Source: an uncultured Prochlorococcus sp.
GTDB taxonomy: Bacteria > Cyanobacteriota > Cyanobacteriia > PCC-6307 > Cyanobiaceae
Assembly (NCBI GenBank): GCA_902624105.1
Contig: CACNWH010000001.1
Coordinates: forward strand, 105,835-169,834
Length of the DNA stretch: 64,000 bases
Direction of reading: 5' to 3'
This document shows, one piece after another, positions 29,246 to 38,247 of this stretch. The notes under the pieces are model-generated. The model was not told where the DNA came from and made no database searches. It was given only the letters and a program-made list of their open reading frames with translations. The translations under genes and the position numbers were made by a program. Position 1 is the stretch's first letter, and each line of letters opens with the position of its first letter.

Positions 29246-30247
29246 ATGAATTCTTTTATCAGGCCAAGACGTTTAAGAAGAACAGAAGCTATTAGGCAAA
29301 TGGTGCAAGAGACAAAAATTCAACCTGAAGATTTTATTTACCCCCTATTTGTGCATAACAAAGACTATAAAGAAGAGATTTCTGCAATGCCTGGAATTTA
29401 TCGATGGGATATATCTGGTTTAATAAAAGAGGTTTTTCGTGCATGGGAGTTAGGGATTAAATGTATTGTTTTATTTCCTAAAGTAGATGACTCATTAAAA
29501 ACAGAGGATGGAGCTGAATGTTTTAATGAAGCTGGAATAATTCCAACAGTAATTAGGAAGATAAAACAGGAAATACCTGAAATGGCAATAATGACTGATG
29601 TCGCATTAGATCCATATTCATGCGACGGCCATGATGGATTAGTTGATCAAGAAGGTAATATTCTGAATGATGAAACTATAGAAATACTTATAAAACAAGC
29701 TCTAACCCAAGCTAAAGCAGGTGCAAATTTTATTGGTCCGAGTGACATGATGGATGGAAGAGTTGGGGCGATAAGACAGTCACTTGATAAAAATGGGTTT
29801 AAAGAAGTAGGAATCATTAGTTATACAGCTAAATATTCATCTGCCTATTATGGTCCTTTTAGAACCGCTTTAGATTCAGCTCCAAGATTAAATCCTAATA
29901 AAATGATTCCTACTAATAAAGCAACTTATCAAATGGATCCTGCGAATGCTAAGGAAGCTTTTATAGAGTGTGCTCTTGATCAATACGAAGGTGCAGATAT
30001 ATTGATGGTTAAACCTGGATTGTCTTATCTAGATATAATTTATAGACTAAACAACTTTTCTAATAAGCCAATAGCAGCTTACAACGTTAGTGGAGAGTAC
30101 TCAATGATTAAAGCTGCTTCATTAAAAGGTTGGATCGATGAAAAAGATGTTGTACTTGAAACTTTACTTAGTTTTAAAAGAGCAGGAGCTAAATTAATAC
30201 TTACTTATCATGCATGTGATGCTGCTAATTGGCTTAAAGAGACTTAA
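29246..30247 (+). CDS. hemB: Delta-aminolevulinic acid dehydratase (porphobilinogen synthase)
   Basis: Condenses two 5-aminolevulinates to porphobilinogen for chlorophyll, haem and cobamides. I chose the ATG at 29246 (333 aa, MNSFIRPRRLRRTEAIR) over an upstream in-frame TTG at 29231. Motifs: YPLFVHNK, VALDPYSCDGHDGL (metal-site region), YTAKYSSAYYGPFRTA with the first active lysine, and MVKPGLSYLDI with the Schiff-base lysine. It is divergent from the SulP gene and 45 bases upstream of the VOC gene. Confidence 0.96.
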   Translation: MNSFIRPRRLRRTEAIRQMVQETKIQPEDFIYPLFVHNKDYKEEISAMPGIYRWDISGLIKEVFRAWELGIKCIVLFPKVDDSLKTEDGAECFNEAGIIPTVIRKIKQEIPEMAIMTDVALDPYSCDGHDGLVDQEGNILNDETIEILIKQALTQAKAGANFIGPSDMMDGRVGAIRQSLDKNGFKEVGIISYTAKYSSAYYGPFRTALDSAPRLNPNKMIPTNKATYQMDPANAKEAFIECALDQYEGADILMVKPGLSYLDIIYRLNNFSNKPIAAYNVSGEYSMIKAASLKGWIDEKDVVLETLLSFKRAGAKLILTYHACDAANWLKET

Positions 30248-30292
30248 AAACTCATTAAATTAAAATTTATTGTTTATTCTTATACTAATAAC

Positions 30293-30694
30293 TTGAAAAC
30301 TTTGAAATTAGAAAACTCAAAAGGTGTTAATAGAATAGGTCATACAGCTTTGCGGGTAAAAGATCTTGCTAGATCAAAATCGTTTTATATGAACTTGGGA
30401 ATGAATTTGATATGGGATGATAAAGATTGGTGCTACCTAGAGGTAGGAAGAGGAAAAGATGGATTAGCTTTGCTTGGCCCAACTTATAAGGCTGCAGGTC
30501 CTCACTTGGCTTTTCATTTTGAAGATAGAAAAGAGATAGAAAAAATTCATTTAGATTTAAAGACTTCTGGTTTAAAAGTGGGCGCCATTCATGATCATCG
30601 GGACGGTACGGCTTCTTTTTATATGCAAGATACTGAGGGTAATTGGCTAGAAATGCTATATGTGCCTGAAGGTGGAATTAAATCAAATATTTGA
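30293..30694 (+). CDS. VOC (glyoxalase/dioxygenase) superfamily protein
   Basis: The 133-aa protein carries a single vicinal-oxygen-chelate domain of two beta-alpha-beta-beta-beta halves: GHTALRVKDLARSKSFYMNLG (about 17-37) and GPHLAFHFEDR onward, ending FYMQDTEGNWLEMLYVPEGG. The His in GHTALRV, the His in GPHLAFH and the Glu in NWLEML fit metal ligands. The substrate cannot be assigned; the family includes glyoxalase I and ring-cleavage enzymes. It starts at a TTG with no in-frame Met nearby. It sits in the hemB-VOC-mutS2-obg plus-strand run, 10 bases before mutS2. Confidence 0.82.
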   Translation: MKTLKLENSKGVNRIGHTALRVKDLARSKSFYMNLGMNLIWDDKDWCYLEVGRGKDGLALLGPTYKAAGPHLAFHFEDRKEIEKIHLDLKTSGLKVGAIHDHRDGTASFYMQDTEGNWLEMLYVPEGGIKSNI

Positions 30695-30704
30695 AAAAAT
30701 ATAA

Positions 30705-33119
30705 ATGATTGATGAAAATAATATTAATAAAGATTCTTTAGTTGAAAATCTAACAAATGAAACTCTTGAACTTCTGGAATGGCCATTATTTAAAAAGCAA
30801 TTGTCTTCTTTTGCTTCCACTCCTATGGGAAAAAAATCAATAATTGACTTTGAAATCCCATCAAAATTAGAAGATACTAAATATCTGTTAGATCAAACTA
30901 AAGAGATTTACTCATTAGAGAATGAATATGATCAAAACATAAATTTTGAAGGTGTATTTGACATAAAAAAAAATACTGAGACTTGTTTTAAAGGTGGAGT
31001 AATTAGCTCTATTCAACTTTTAGAAATCGCTGATACTATTGCCGCCGCAAGAAAATTAAAGAAAACCATAATAAATTTTGAATTAAGACCCAAACTATCA
31101 TCTCTTCTAGATAAATTAGTTGATCATACTGAGTTGGAAAAAATCCTAAAAAATGGTATTGAAAATAATGGCAGAATATCTGATAGGGCTTGCCCAAAAC
31201 TTTCTGAACTAAGAAAAAAATTAATTTCAATAAAAAATGAAAGGAGATTGATCCTAGACAAATTAATCTATAAAAATGGTAATTATATTCAGGATGCGAT
31301 AATAAGTGAAAGAGTTGGAAGACCTGTATTAGCCATAAAAGTAAATTTTATTAATAAATTTAAAGGAATTATCCATGATTCATCTTCTTCAGGAAATACA
31401 ATTTTCATCGAGCCAGAAGCAGTCGTTTCGAAAGGAAATAAAATTGCATCATGTAAAGCAAAAATTGCAAATGAAGAATTTAAGCTTTTGAAGTCATGGG
31501 CTAATTTAATTTCAGGAAATAGAGATACTCTTCTCTTACTGTCTAATATTTTATTAAGTATTGAACATGCTCACACTCGAGCAAGATATTCAAGATGGAT
31601 TAACGGCTATCCTCCAAAATTTGTAAGTGATTTAAATATTCAAATTAAAGGTTTTACCCATCCTTTACTCTTCTGGGAAAACAAAAATAACCATTCTAAT
31701 AAAATAACTCCTATTGATTTTTATATTAAAAAAAATATTAAAGTTGTATCAATAACAGGCCCTAATACAGGCGGTAAAACTGCTGCTTTAAAAGGTATTG
31801 GAATGGCTTTACTAATGGCTAAATCGGGTTTATTTATTCCTTCACACGATCAACCAGTGATCCCATTTTATACAAATATCTATGCTGATATTGGAGATGA
31901 TCAATCATTGCAAGAAAATCTTTCTACTTTTAGCGGACATATTCTGAGAATTAAAAAAATTTTTGATGCTTTGTCAAATAAAGAGGGTTTATCTATCGTT
32001 TTGCTAGATGAAATTGGATCTGGTACAGATCCTGAAGAGGGGACGGCCTTAGCCATTTCTCTTCTTGAGGAGTTTGCAAACAAATCTGATTTAACTTTAG
32101 CCACAACACATTATGGTGAAATTAAAGCGCTTAAGTATAAAGATTCTCGGTTTGAAAATGTTTCTGTGAGTTTTGATGAAGAATCTTTAAAACCAACTTA
32201 CACTTTAAATTGGGGAATACCTGGAAGAAGTAATGCTTTAACAATTGCAAGTAAATATGGCATTAACCAGAAAATTATTGATCAAGCTTCTAATTACTTA
32301 ATTCCAAAGGAAACAGACAATATAAATAAAATCATTAAAGGGCTAGAAGAACAAAGAACAAAACAACAAAGAGCCTCTGAAGAGGCTGCAGAACTTATCG
32401 CTAGAACTGAAATTCTTTATGAAGAACTAAATAATAATTATGAATATCAGAAGTCTCATGCTAAAGAGATACAGGCTAGAGAAAAAGAAAAATTAACTAA
32501 ATCAATTAGAAAAGCAAAGTCAGAAGTAGTTGCACTCATTGAGAAATTGAGAAATAAAAATGCTACAGGTGAAGACTCAAGAAGAATTGGAAATAGGTTA
32601 AAAGAGATTGAGAAGCAATTTACTGCTGAAGATGGACAAAAAATTGAAAATTTATCATGGCTACCTAAAGTAGGTGATGTTGTAAAAATAAAATCTCTAA
32701 ATAGCCTTGGCAGGATAATTTTTTCAGATGAAAAAGCACAAACCTTTACAATAAATTGTGGATCTTTTAATAGTGTTTTATCTATTTCTGAACTGCAAGG
32801 TATTAATGGAGAACAACCAAGTATTAAAAAATCAAAATTTCAAATTAATTCTTCTAAAGATGACTATACATTTGCGAAAGTCAGAACCACTAAAAATACT
32901 ATTGATGTCAGAGGCTTAAGGGTTCATGAAGCAGAAATTTTAGTTGAAGAAAAGATTAGAAAATTTCATGGTCCTTTATGGATTATCCATGGGATAGGTA
33001 CAGGTAAATTAAAAAGAGGTCTTAGAGATTGGCTCTCAGATTCAAATTATATTGATAAGCTAGAGGATGCAGCCCCTTCTGAAGGTGGCTCTGGATGTAC
33101 AATCGCTTGGATCAAATAG
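30705..33119 (+). CDS. mutS2: Endonuclease MutS2 with Smr domain
   Basis: MutS2 proteins bind DNA or ribosomes rather than act in mismatch repair. The 804-aa protein lacks the MutS mismatch-recognition domain. It has the core/lever region (about 20-310), the ABC-type ATPase with Walker A GPNTGGKTAALKG (about 343) and Walker B VLLDEIGSGTDPEEG. A long charged coiled coil (about 530-650) follows, then a C-terminal Smr nuclease domain (DVRGLRVHEA and IHGIGTGKLKRGLRDWL). Length is typical. It follows the VOC gene by 10 bases and precedes obg by 42. Confidence 0.93.
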   Translation: MIDENNINKDSLVENLTNETLELLEWPLFKKQLSSFASTPMGKKSIIDFEIPSKLEDTKYLLDQTKEIYSLENEYDQNINFEGVFDIKKNTETCFKGGVISSIQLLEIADTIAAARKLKKTIINFELRPKLSSLLDKLVDHTELEKILKNGIENNGRISDRACPKLSELRKKLISIKNERRLILDKLIYKNGNYIQDAIISERVGRPVLAIKVNFINKFKGIIHDSSSSGNTIFIEPEAVVSKGNKIASCKAKIANEEFKLLKSWANLISGNRDTLLLLSNILLSIEHAHTRARYSRWINGYPPKFVSDLNIQIKGFTHPLLFWENKNNHSNKITPIDFYIKKNIKVVSITGPNTGGKTAALKGIGMALLMAKSGLFIPSHDQPVIPFYTNIYADIGDDQSLQENLSTFSGHILRIKKIFDALSNKEGLSIVLLDEIGSGTDPEEGTALAISLLEEFANKSDLTLATTHYGEIKALKYKDSRFENVSVSFDEESLKPTYTLNWGIPGRSNALTIASKYGINQKIIDQASNYLIPKETDNINKIIKGLEEQRTKQQRASEEAAELIARTEILYEELNNNYEYQKSHAKEIQAREKEKLTKSIRKAKSEVVALIEKLRNKNATGEDSRRIGNRLKEIEKQFTAEDGQKIENLSWLPKVGDVVKIKSLNSLGRIIFSDEKAQTFTINCGSFNSVLSISELQGINGEQPSIKKSKFQINSSKDDYTFAKVRTTKNTIDVRGLRVHEAEILVEEKIRKFHGPLWIIHGIGTGKLKRGLRDWLSDSNYIDKLEDAAPSEGGSGCTIAWIK

Positions 33120-33161
33120 AATTCATTTATAAATACTATCAATTTTCATCTTTAAACCAAC

Positions 33162-34145
33162 GTGCATTTCATTGATCAAGCAGAAGTTATTGTAAAAGCA
33201 GGTAAAGGTGGAGATGGCATAGTTTCTTTTAGAAGAGAAAAGTTTGTTCCTGCAGGTGGACCTTCAGGAGGTAATGGAGGAAAAGGAGGATCAATTATAT
33301 TTGTAGCTGACAATAATCTCCAGACTTTGCTTGACTTCAAGTTCAATAGGGAGATTAGAGCAAAAGATGGAATCAAAGGTGGCCCCAACAAGAGAACAGG
33401 TGCTCGTGGTGAAGATAGGATTTTAAAAGTACCATGTGGTACAGAGATTAGAGATTCAAAGACAGGAATAATTTTAGGAGATCTAGTTGAACATAATGAA
33501 CGAGTCATAATAGCTTATGGTGGTAGAGGAGGATTAGGAAATTCTCATTTTTTAAGTAATTCCAATAGAGCTCCTGAATTTTGTATTGATGGTAGAGAAG
33601 GCGAGATTTGGTATGTGAAACTGGAATTAAAATTAATTGCTCAAGTTGGAATTATTGGATTACCCAATGCTGGAAAAAGTACATTAATATCTGCGCTATC
33701 ATCGGCTCGTCCAAAAATTGCTGATTATCCTTTTACTACTTTAATCCCTAATCTTGGTGTAGTAAGAAAATTAGATGGTAATGGTTGTCTATTCGCTGAT
33801 ATTCCAGGATTAATATCAGGAGCTGCTGAAGGGATTGGTTTAGGGCATGATTTTTTAAGACATATTGAAAGGACAGAATTTTTAATACATTTGATTGATG
33901 TATTTGCGAATGATCCAATAAATGATTTTTTAATTATTGATGATGAGCTAAAGAAATATGGCAATGGGTTGCTTGATAAGTACCGAATTGTTGTTTTAAA
34001 TAAAATGGAATTAGTTGAAGTAGATTATTTGGAAACTATAACTAAAAAGTTAGAAAATTTATCTAATAAGAAAGTTTTAGTTATTTCTTCATCATTACGA
34101 AAAGGCTTGACTCAGCTTTTGTCTGAGGTTTGGAAAAAAGTTTAA
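33162..34145 (+). CDS. obg: Obg/CgtA family ribosome-associated GTPase
   Basis: A GTPase needed for 50S maturation and stress signalling. The 327-aa protein has the glycine-rich Obg fold (about 1-155, with [19 protein letters not shown] and [12 protein letters not shown]). The G domain has G1 [10 protein letters not shown]3 DIPG and the NKME-type G4. It starts at GTG. The C-terminal OCT domain seen in some bacteria is absent, as in many cyanobacterial Obg proteins. It follows mutS2 by 42 bases. Confidence 0.93.
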   Translation: MHFIDQAEVIVKAGKGGDGIVSFRREKFVPAGGPSGGNGGKGGSIIFVADNNLQTLLDFKFNREIRAKDGIKGGPNKRTGARGEDRILKVPCGTEIRDSKTGIILGDLVEHNERVIIAYGGRGGLGNSHFLSNSNRAPEFCIDGREGEIWYVKLELKLIAQVGIIGLPNAGKSTLISALSSARPKIADYPFTTLIPNLGVVRKLDGNGCLFADIPGLISGAAEGIGLGHDFLRHIERTEFLIHLIDVFANDPINDFLIIDDELKKYGNGLLDKYRIVVLNKMELVEVDYLETITKKLENLSNKKVLVISSSLRKGLTQLLSEVWKKV

Positions 34146-34232
34146 GTATTAAAATTAAAAGAATTGTAAAATTCAATACTTGATTTTGATTCTTAATTTG
34201 GTCATAACTAAATTATTGAGCTTAACCAATCT

Positions 34233-34415
34233 ATGAACTTTTATAGTTGCTTTGATAAAACAGGAAAAGTAATTGCAAGATGCCAAACAATTCAAGATAT
34301 AGAGGTATTAAAAAAAATGGGTAGACCAATTGTAGAAGTCAAAGAAATGAAAAATGAAGAATCTGTAGTCTGCTCTTTGACTGGTAGCCCATCTGATTAC
34401 AATATGGATTATTAA
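34233..34415 (+). CDS. Small conserved hypothetical protein
   Basis: This 60-aa protein starts MNFYSCFDKTGKVIARCQT. Two cysteines (6 and 17) fall in the N-terminal half and a third at 47; the C-terminus is LTGSPSDYNMDY. It has no membrane segment. I do not recognise a named family. Coding likelihood is supported by normal AT-biased codon use, a clean ATG and the strong terminator right after the stop. It lies 87 bases downstream of obg and convergent with the CP12 gene. Confidence 0.65.
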   Translation: MNFYSCFDKTGKVIARCQTIQDIEVLKKMGRPIVEVKEMKNEESVVCSLTGSPSDYNMDY

Positions 34416-34445
34416 AAAAAATGGGTAATAAACCCATTTTTTTTT
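34414..34445. terminator. Bidirectional rho-independent terminator
   Basis: A run of eight A's is followed by ATGGGT, loop AATAA (34427-34431), ACCCAT and eight or more T's. The stem extends into A/T pairs on both sides, so it works on either strand. It sits exactly between the plus-strand small gene ending at 34415 and the minus-strand CP12 gene ending at 34465. Confidence 0.85.
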
Positions 34446-34464
34446 AAATTTTTGTGATTATTTA

Positions 34465-34683
34465 TTAGTCGTCATAAACTAAACATTCAGGTTCATCTGG
34501 ATTTGCGTCGCAGAATAACTCAAGTGCATTAGGGTCGTGTTTATCATCTGGATGATGATCTTTGTATTCTTCTAATTCTTTGAGTTCTTCAGTAAGATGT
34601 CTTACTTTTGGAAGATTTCCTTCTGCCTTGGCAGATTCGATTTCTGATTGATCTTTTTGGATGTGCTCGTCAATGGATTTCAT
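34465..34683 (-). CDS. cp12: CP12-like Calvin-cycle regulatory protein
   Basis: CP12 binds GAPDH and phosphoribulokinase under oxidising (dark) conditions to switch off the Calvin cycle. I chose the ATG at 34683 (72 aa, MKSIDEHIQKDQ) over an upstream in-frame GTG at 34716. The C-terminal half is diagnostic: HDPNALELFCDANPDEPEC then LVYDD, with the GAPDH-binding Cys pair. The N-terminal Cys pair is absent, and the usual AWDxVEEL core is replaced by a charged TEELKELEE helix. The protein is very acidic, as expected of a disordered family. Confidence 0.85.
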   Translation of the reverse strand: MKSIDEHIQKDQSEIESAKAEGNLPKVRHLTEELKELEEYKDHHPDDKHDPNALELFCDANPDEPECLVYDD

Positions 34684-34798
34684 TTTCTGACTTCCTGAAT
34701 GAGTAATTAAGTACACAATAGTGAATTAATTCATAAATTGCATCCTTTATAAGTTGAAATAATGATTAATCAGTAAATTTAATAAAAAAATTCGAAAA

Positions 34799-35749
34799 TT
34801 AAAAATTTTTTGAATTAATTATCTCTTCTAAAGAGGGTTGTAATGGGATGATTTGGTTTGGATTTAGAGGGAAGATTGCTTGATAATAATCTTGGAGCCA
34901 ATTCTTGTAAGAGCAAGTTTTTGATATACCTTTTAAATTAAAAAATTTATATCTCCATAGAATTATATTTTTAAAAAAGTAAATGTCTTTTTCAGTACAT
35001 TTAAATAAATTCCTGTAAATAAATTCCCATCTAATTATTGTTGGGAACAAGTATATATCTGCTACTGATAGTTCATTACCTAATAGCCATGGCCCACCAT
35101 TATCTTGCAATATGTTTTCAATTGTTGTTAAAGCAGAAAAAAGTTTTTGACTTGCTTCAATGTAGGCATTTTGATTTCTTGCGAATCCGCATTTATAAAC
35201 TCCATTGTTTATATCTTTATGAATGAGATCGAGAAGATTCTCATCACAAATTTTTATTGGAGCGTTTTCCGAATATGAATTAAAGGTACTTGAATTTAAT
35301 ATCTTTAAAATATCTCTACTCTCATTAGAGATTAATTTCATTTCTTGATCCTTGATATTTATAAAAGCAGGTACAGTTTCCCTAAAAATATTAAATTGAT
35401 TACATTTTGCATATACTTCTTGTAAATTCTTGCAATTATAAAAATCTTTTTTAAAAATCCATTCGCTTGTTTTGTAATTTGGTTTTAAAAAAATAAGTTT
35501 AACTTTTGTAGATAAATTTAACAATGTATGTGAAATTATTAAACGATGACACCAAGGACATGTTGAACCAACCAATAAATATAAATTTTTATTGTCACTA
35601 GTATTAATTTCTGAATTATTATAATTGTATCCTTTAGGTCTCTTATAGTTACCATTTTTGTCGGATGGGGCAAAACCATCCATTAATTTCATCCAAAACC
35701 AAAACCAGAATTTCCTGGCAATGAATATTATGTATTTATTAGGTTTCAT
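34799..35749 (-). CDS. Glutathione S-transferase, Xi/ECM4-like (glutathionyl-hydroquinone reductase type)
   Basis: The 316-aa protein has an N-terminal thioredoxin-fold region with CPWCHR (64-69), matching the CPWxHR catalytic motif of Xi-class GSTs that reduce glutathionyl-hydroquinones. A C-terminal helical GST domain follows with GPWLLGNELSVADIYLFPTIIRWEFIY and LFKC, again like the ECM4/YqjG group. The N-terminus is basic and aromatic (FWFWFWMKLMDGFAP). The exact substrate is inferred. It is divergent from the aspartoacylase gene, 26 bases away. Confidence 0.8.
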   Translation of the reverse strand: MKPNKYIIFIARKFWFWFWMKLMDGFAPSDKNGNYKRPKGYNYNNSEINTSDNKNLYLLVGSTCPWCHRLIISHTLLNLSTKVKLIFLKPNYKTSEWIFKKDFYNCKNLQEVYAKCNQFNIFRETVPAFINIKDQEMKLISNESRDILKILNSSTFNSYSENAPIKICDENLLDLIHKDINNGVYKCGFARNQNAYIEASQKLFSALTTIENILQDNGGPWLLGNELSVADIYLFPTIIRWEFIYRNLFKCTEKDIYFFKNIILWRYKFFNLKGISKTCSYKNWLQDYYQAIFPLNPNQIIPLQPSLEEIINSKNF

Positions 35750-35775
35750 AAAATTTCTAGATCTTATTTATAAAA

Positions 35776-36675
35776 ATGACTGAAAAGAAAATACTTATAG
35801 TTTCAGGAACACATGGTAATGAATTAAATCCTGTATGGGCTGTAAAAAAATTTAGAAACTTAATAAATAAATCTCCACAATCAAAATCCCTAGAATTCAC
35901 TTTAGGAAATCCAAAAGCACTTGAAGAAGGATTGAGATATATTGATGTAGATTTAAATAGATCATTCAATGTCTTAAAGACTGAATCTAATCAAAATTTC
36001 TACGAAGTAAATAGATCAGAATATCTCATCAATGAATATGGTTTTCAAGGAATTAAATCATGTCCAATTGTAATTGATTTGCATACTACAACCTCTTGTA
36101 TGGGCACGAGTATTGTCATGTATGGGAGAAGACAAAGAGATTTTTGTTTGGCCGCTATTTTGCAGGCGAAGTTTGGATTGCCTATATATCTACATGAAAA
36201 AGATATTAACCAGACAGGATTTTTAGTAGAGGCGTGGCCATGTGGACTCGTAATTGAGATTGGACCGGTTGCTCAGAATCATTATGATTCAGAGATTACA
36301 GAGAGATTTTTAATAATTTTGGATTTTCTTGGAGATCTAATAGATAATTTAGAAAACAAAAGGATTAATTTGCCAAGAGAGATTTCTCTGTTTGTGCATC
36401 AAAAAAGTGTTGACTATCCTAGAAATGACAATCATGAAATTAATGCTTTAATTCATCCTTTAAGGATTAATAATGACTGGAAAATGATTGAAGAGAGTGA
36501 TCCTTTGTTCTTAACTATCGATAATGAGACAATAAATTATACAGATAAAGAAAAAACATATCCATTATTTATAGGAGAGGCAGCATATAGAGAAAAAAAT
36601 ATCGCTATGAGTTTTACGAAAAAAGAAATCTTAAAGTGTGATCAAGAATGGATCAGCGCTCTTTTATCTTTTTGA
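35776..36675 (+). CDS. Aspartoacylase-like zinc deacylase (AstE/AspA family)
   Basis: Zinc carboxypeptidase-fold enzyme that hydrolyses N-acyl amino acids such as N-acetylaspartate. The 299-aa protein has GTHGNELNP with zinc ligands H13 and E16, DVDLNRSF and IDLHTTTSCMG with the third zinc ligand. A Glu-rich catalytic region VIEIGPVAQNHYDSE follows. Length fits family members. The physiological substrate in cyanobacteria is not established. It lies immediately upstream of the GC-rich island and psbA. Confidence 0.82.
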   Translation: MTEKKILIVSGTHGNELNPVWAVKKFRNLINKSPQSKSLEFTLGNPKALEEGLRYIDVDLNRSFNVLKTESNQNFYEVNRSEYLINEYGFQGIKSCPIVIDLHTTTSCMGTSIVMYGRRQRDFCLAAILQAKFGLPIYLHEKDINQTGFLVEAWPCGLVIEIGPVAQNHYDSEITERFLIILDFLGDLIDNLENKRINLPREISLFVHQKSVDYPRNDNHEINALIHPLRINNDWKMIEESDPLFLTIDNETINYTDKEKTYPLFIGEAAYREKNIAMSFTKKEILKCDQEWISALLSF

Positions 36676-36802
36676 ATTAGTAAATTCTTAAAAATGTTGA
36701 TTAGAAGATATTTTTATATTAGAAAATATTATTAAAACTATAAGTTTTTTTTATAACCAATATTTTTTAATCATTACATTAAATGATTAAATTTTATGAA
36801 AT

Positions 36803-36931
36803 TTAAACCCTTTCAGACCAGTAGACGATAGCCCCAATTGCTTCTAACTCCAGTCTCCTGCTTTTCGCATAGGATAATGGGATTATTTCTTTAGACCTTT
36901 TCCCATTAAGTAGCCACTCTAGGAGAACCAA
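36803..36931 (-). ncRNA. GC-rich island: candidate structured RNA or 42-aa small ORF
   Basis: This 438-base gap between the aspartoacylase gene and psbA is AT-rich except for an island with about 43-46% G+C. It holds an 8-bp perfect inverted repeat (36875-36882 with 36901-36908, 18-base loop) and an outer 6-bp arm (36854-36859 with 36921-36926), as in a structured RNA. On the minus strand the same interval is open from a TTG at 36931 to TAA at 36803. That frame gives a 42-aa protein-like sequence containing EWLLNGKRSKEIIPLSYAK and ending VYWSERV. Third-position G+C (about 45%) is far above neighbouring genes, which argues for RNA. The strand of an RNA cannot be decided. Confidence 0.45.
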
Positions 36932-37084
36932 TTTAAAAACAGAATATTAAGAAAATATTAAATCATTGAGACTCCTTTTTGTAAAAATTGAACAAATTTT
37001 GAATATTTTATTTTTTTATTCACACATTTTTGATGATTTTGGATTAGAGTTTTTGGAGCAGATTATGTCTGCTTTTATTTACAC

Positions 37085-37098
37085 GCCTTTTTTAAGGC
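37085..37098 (+). promoter_or_regulatory. Hairpin in the psbA copy 1 leader
   Basis: GCCTT (37085-37089), loop TTTT, AAGGC (37094-37098) form a 5-bp hairpin ending 15 bases before the psbA ATG. It is followed by the decamer ACGAACTCAT, which overlaps the ATG and is also found before the second psbA. No Shine-Dalgarno sequence is visible. The hairpin may control mRNA stability or translation, as leader elements do in other psbA genes; that role is inferred. Confidence 0.5.
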
Positions 37099-37113
37099 AT
37101 ACCTTACGAACTC

Positions 37114-38196
37114 ATGACAACTATTCAGCAGCAGCGTTCATCGCTGTTAAAGGGTTGGCCACAGTTCTGTGAGTGGGTAACATCAACTAACAACAGAATT
37201 TATGTTGGTTGGTTTGGAGTTTTAATGATTCCATGCTTACTTGCAGCAGCGGCTTGCTTCATTGTTGCTTTTATCGCAGCACCACCAGTAGACATTGACG
37301 GAATTAGAGAGCCAGTTGCTGGTTCATTCCTATATGGAAACAACATCATCTCAGGTGCGGTTGTTCCTTCATCAAACGCTATTGGTCTTCACTTCTACCC
37401 AATTTGGGAAGCAGCGACTGTAGATGAGTGGCTATACAATGGTGGCCCTTACCAACTTGTAATTTTCCACTTCCTAATCGGTATCTCAGCATACATGGGA
37501 AGACAGTGGGAGCTTTCATACCGTTTAGGTATGCGTCCTTGGATCTGTGTTGCATACTCTGCACCAGTTTCAGCAGCTTTCGCAGTATTCCTTGTATACC
37601 CATTCGGTCAAGGTTCATTCTCTGACGGAATGCCTTTAGGTATCTCTGGTACATTCAACTTCATGTTTGTTTTCCAGGCTGAGCACAACATTCTTATGCA
37701 CCCATTCCACATGGCTGGTGTTGCTGGAATGTTCGGTGGATCATTATTCTCTGCAATGCATGGTTCATTGGTAACATCATCTCTAATTAGAGAAACAACT
37801 GGTCTTGAGTCACAAAACTATGGCTACAAGTTCGGTCAAGAAGAAGAAACATATAACATCGTTGCAGCTCATGGCTACTTCGGTCGTTTGATCTTCCAAT
37901 ATGCAAGTTTCAATAACAGCAGAAGTCTTCACTTCTTCCTAGCTGTATTCCCTGTTGTTTGCGTATGGTTAACATCAATGGGTATTTGCACAATGGCATT
38001 TAACCTAAATGGTTTCAACTTCAACCAGTCAGTTGTTGACGCTAACGGTAAAATCGTTCCTACATGGGGTGATGTACTTAACCGTGCAAACTTAGGTATG
38101 GAAGTAATGCACGAGCGTAACGCTCACAACTTCCCACTCGATTTAGCTGCTGCTGAGTCTACATCTGTAGCTCTTACAGCTCCTGCAATCGGCTAA
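37114..38196 (+). CDS. psbA: Photosystem II reaction centre protein D1 (copy 1)
   Basis: D1 binds the PSII primary donor, pheophytin, QB and the Mn cluster in the thylakoid membrane. The 360-aa sequence has five membrane helices, the [13 protein letters not shown] segment, [10 protein letters not shown], the QB loop [14 protein letters not shown] and the Mn-ligand C-terminus [14 protein letters not shown], which is processed after an alanine. The position equivalent to residue 130 is Gln (Q131 here), the D1:1-type state. Codons are richer in C-ending triplets than neighbours, as for a highly expressed gene. The sequence looks identical to the copy at 38640 throughout. Confidence 0.98.
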   Translation: MTTIQQQRSSLLKGWPQFCEWVTSTNNRIYVGWFGVLMIPCLLAAAACFIVAFIAAPPVDIDGIREPVAGSFLYGNNIISGAVVPSSNAIGLHFYPIWEAATVDEWLYNGGPYQLVIFHFLIGISAYMGRQWELSYRLGMRPWICVAYSAPVSAAFAVFLVYPFGQGSFSDGMPLGISGTFNFMFVFQAEHNILMHPFHMAGVAGMFGGSLFSAMHGSLVTSSLIRETTGLESQNYGYKFGQEEETYNIVAAHGYFGRLIFQYASFNNSRSLHFFLAVFPVVCVWLTSMGICTMAFNLNGFNFNQSVVDANGKIVPTWGDVLNRANLGMEVMHERNAHNFPLDLAAAESTSVALTAPAIG

Positions 38197-38216
38197 GCTT
38201 AAGGTTCTTAAAATTA

Positions 38217-38242
38217 AGATCTCCTTCGGGGGATCTTTTTTT
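38217..38242 (+). terminator. Rho-independent terminator of psbA copy 1
   Basis: AGATCTCC, the stable tetraloop TTCG, and GGGGATCT form an 8-bp stem with one G-T pair, followed by a T-run, 20 bases after the stop codon. Confidence 0.9.
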
Positions 38243-38247
38243 ATGTT

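Larger units (their letters stand above)
37114..38247 (+). repeat. Tandem direct repeat, unit 1 (psbA CDS plus terminator)
   Basis: This unit of about 1134 bases reads the same as 38640-39773 at a constant offset of 1526. Agreement begins at the psbA ATG and continues through the stop, the UUCG terminator and TTATGTT, then stops abruptly (CTTAAAT here, TAAATTT there). Upstream of the ATG only a short decamer is shared. This is the pattern of a duplicated gene kept uniform by recombination. Confidence 0.95.

Noticed and set aside
36803..36931. Two-piece tmRNA or SRP RNA in the GC-rich island upstream of psbA.
   Set aside because: No tag-coding stretch, T-arm with GTTCGA, or SRP GGAAGG-type core is visible on either strand, so I kept only a generic candidate RNA.
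36966..37172. A plus-strand ORF of 68 aa overlapping the start of psbA copy 1.
   Set aside because: Its 3' part is psbA in another frame and its 5' part is AT-rich leader. It has no equivalent before psbA copy 2.
37379..37654. Antisense ORF of 91 aa in both psbA copies (also 38905-39180), and a plus-frame ORF at 37428/38954.
   Set aside because: They are shadows of the psbA coding sequence; they appear twice only because psbA does.
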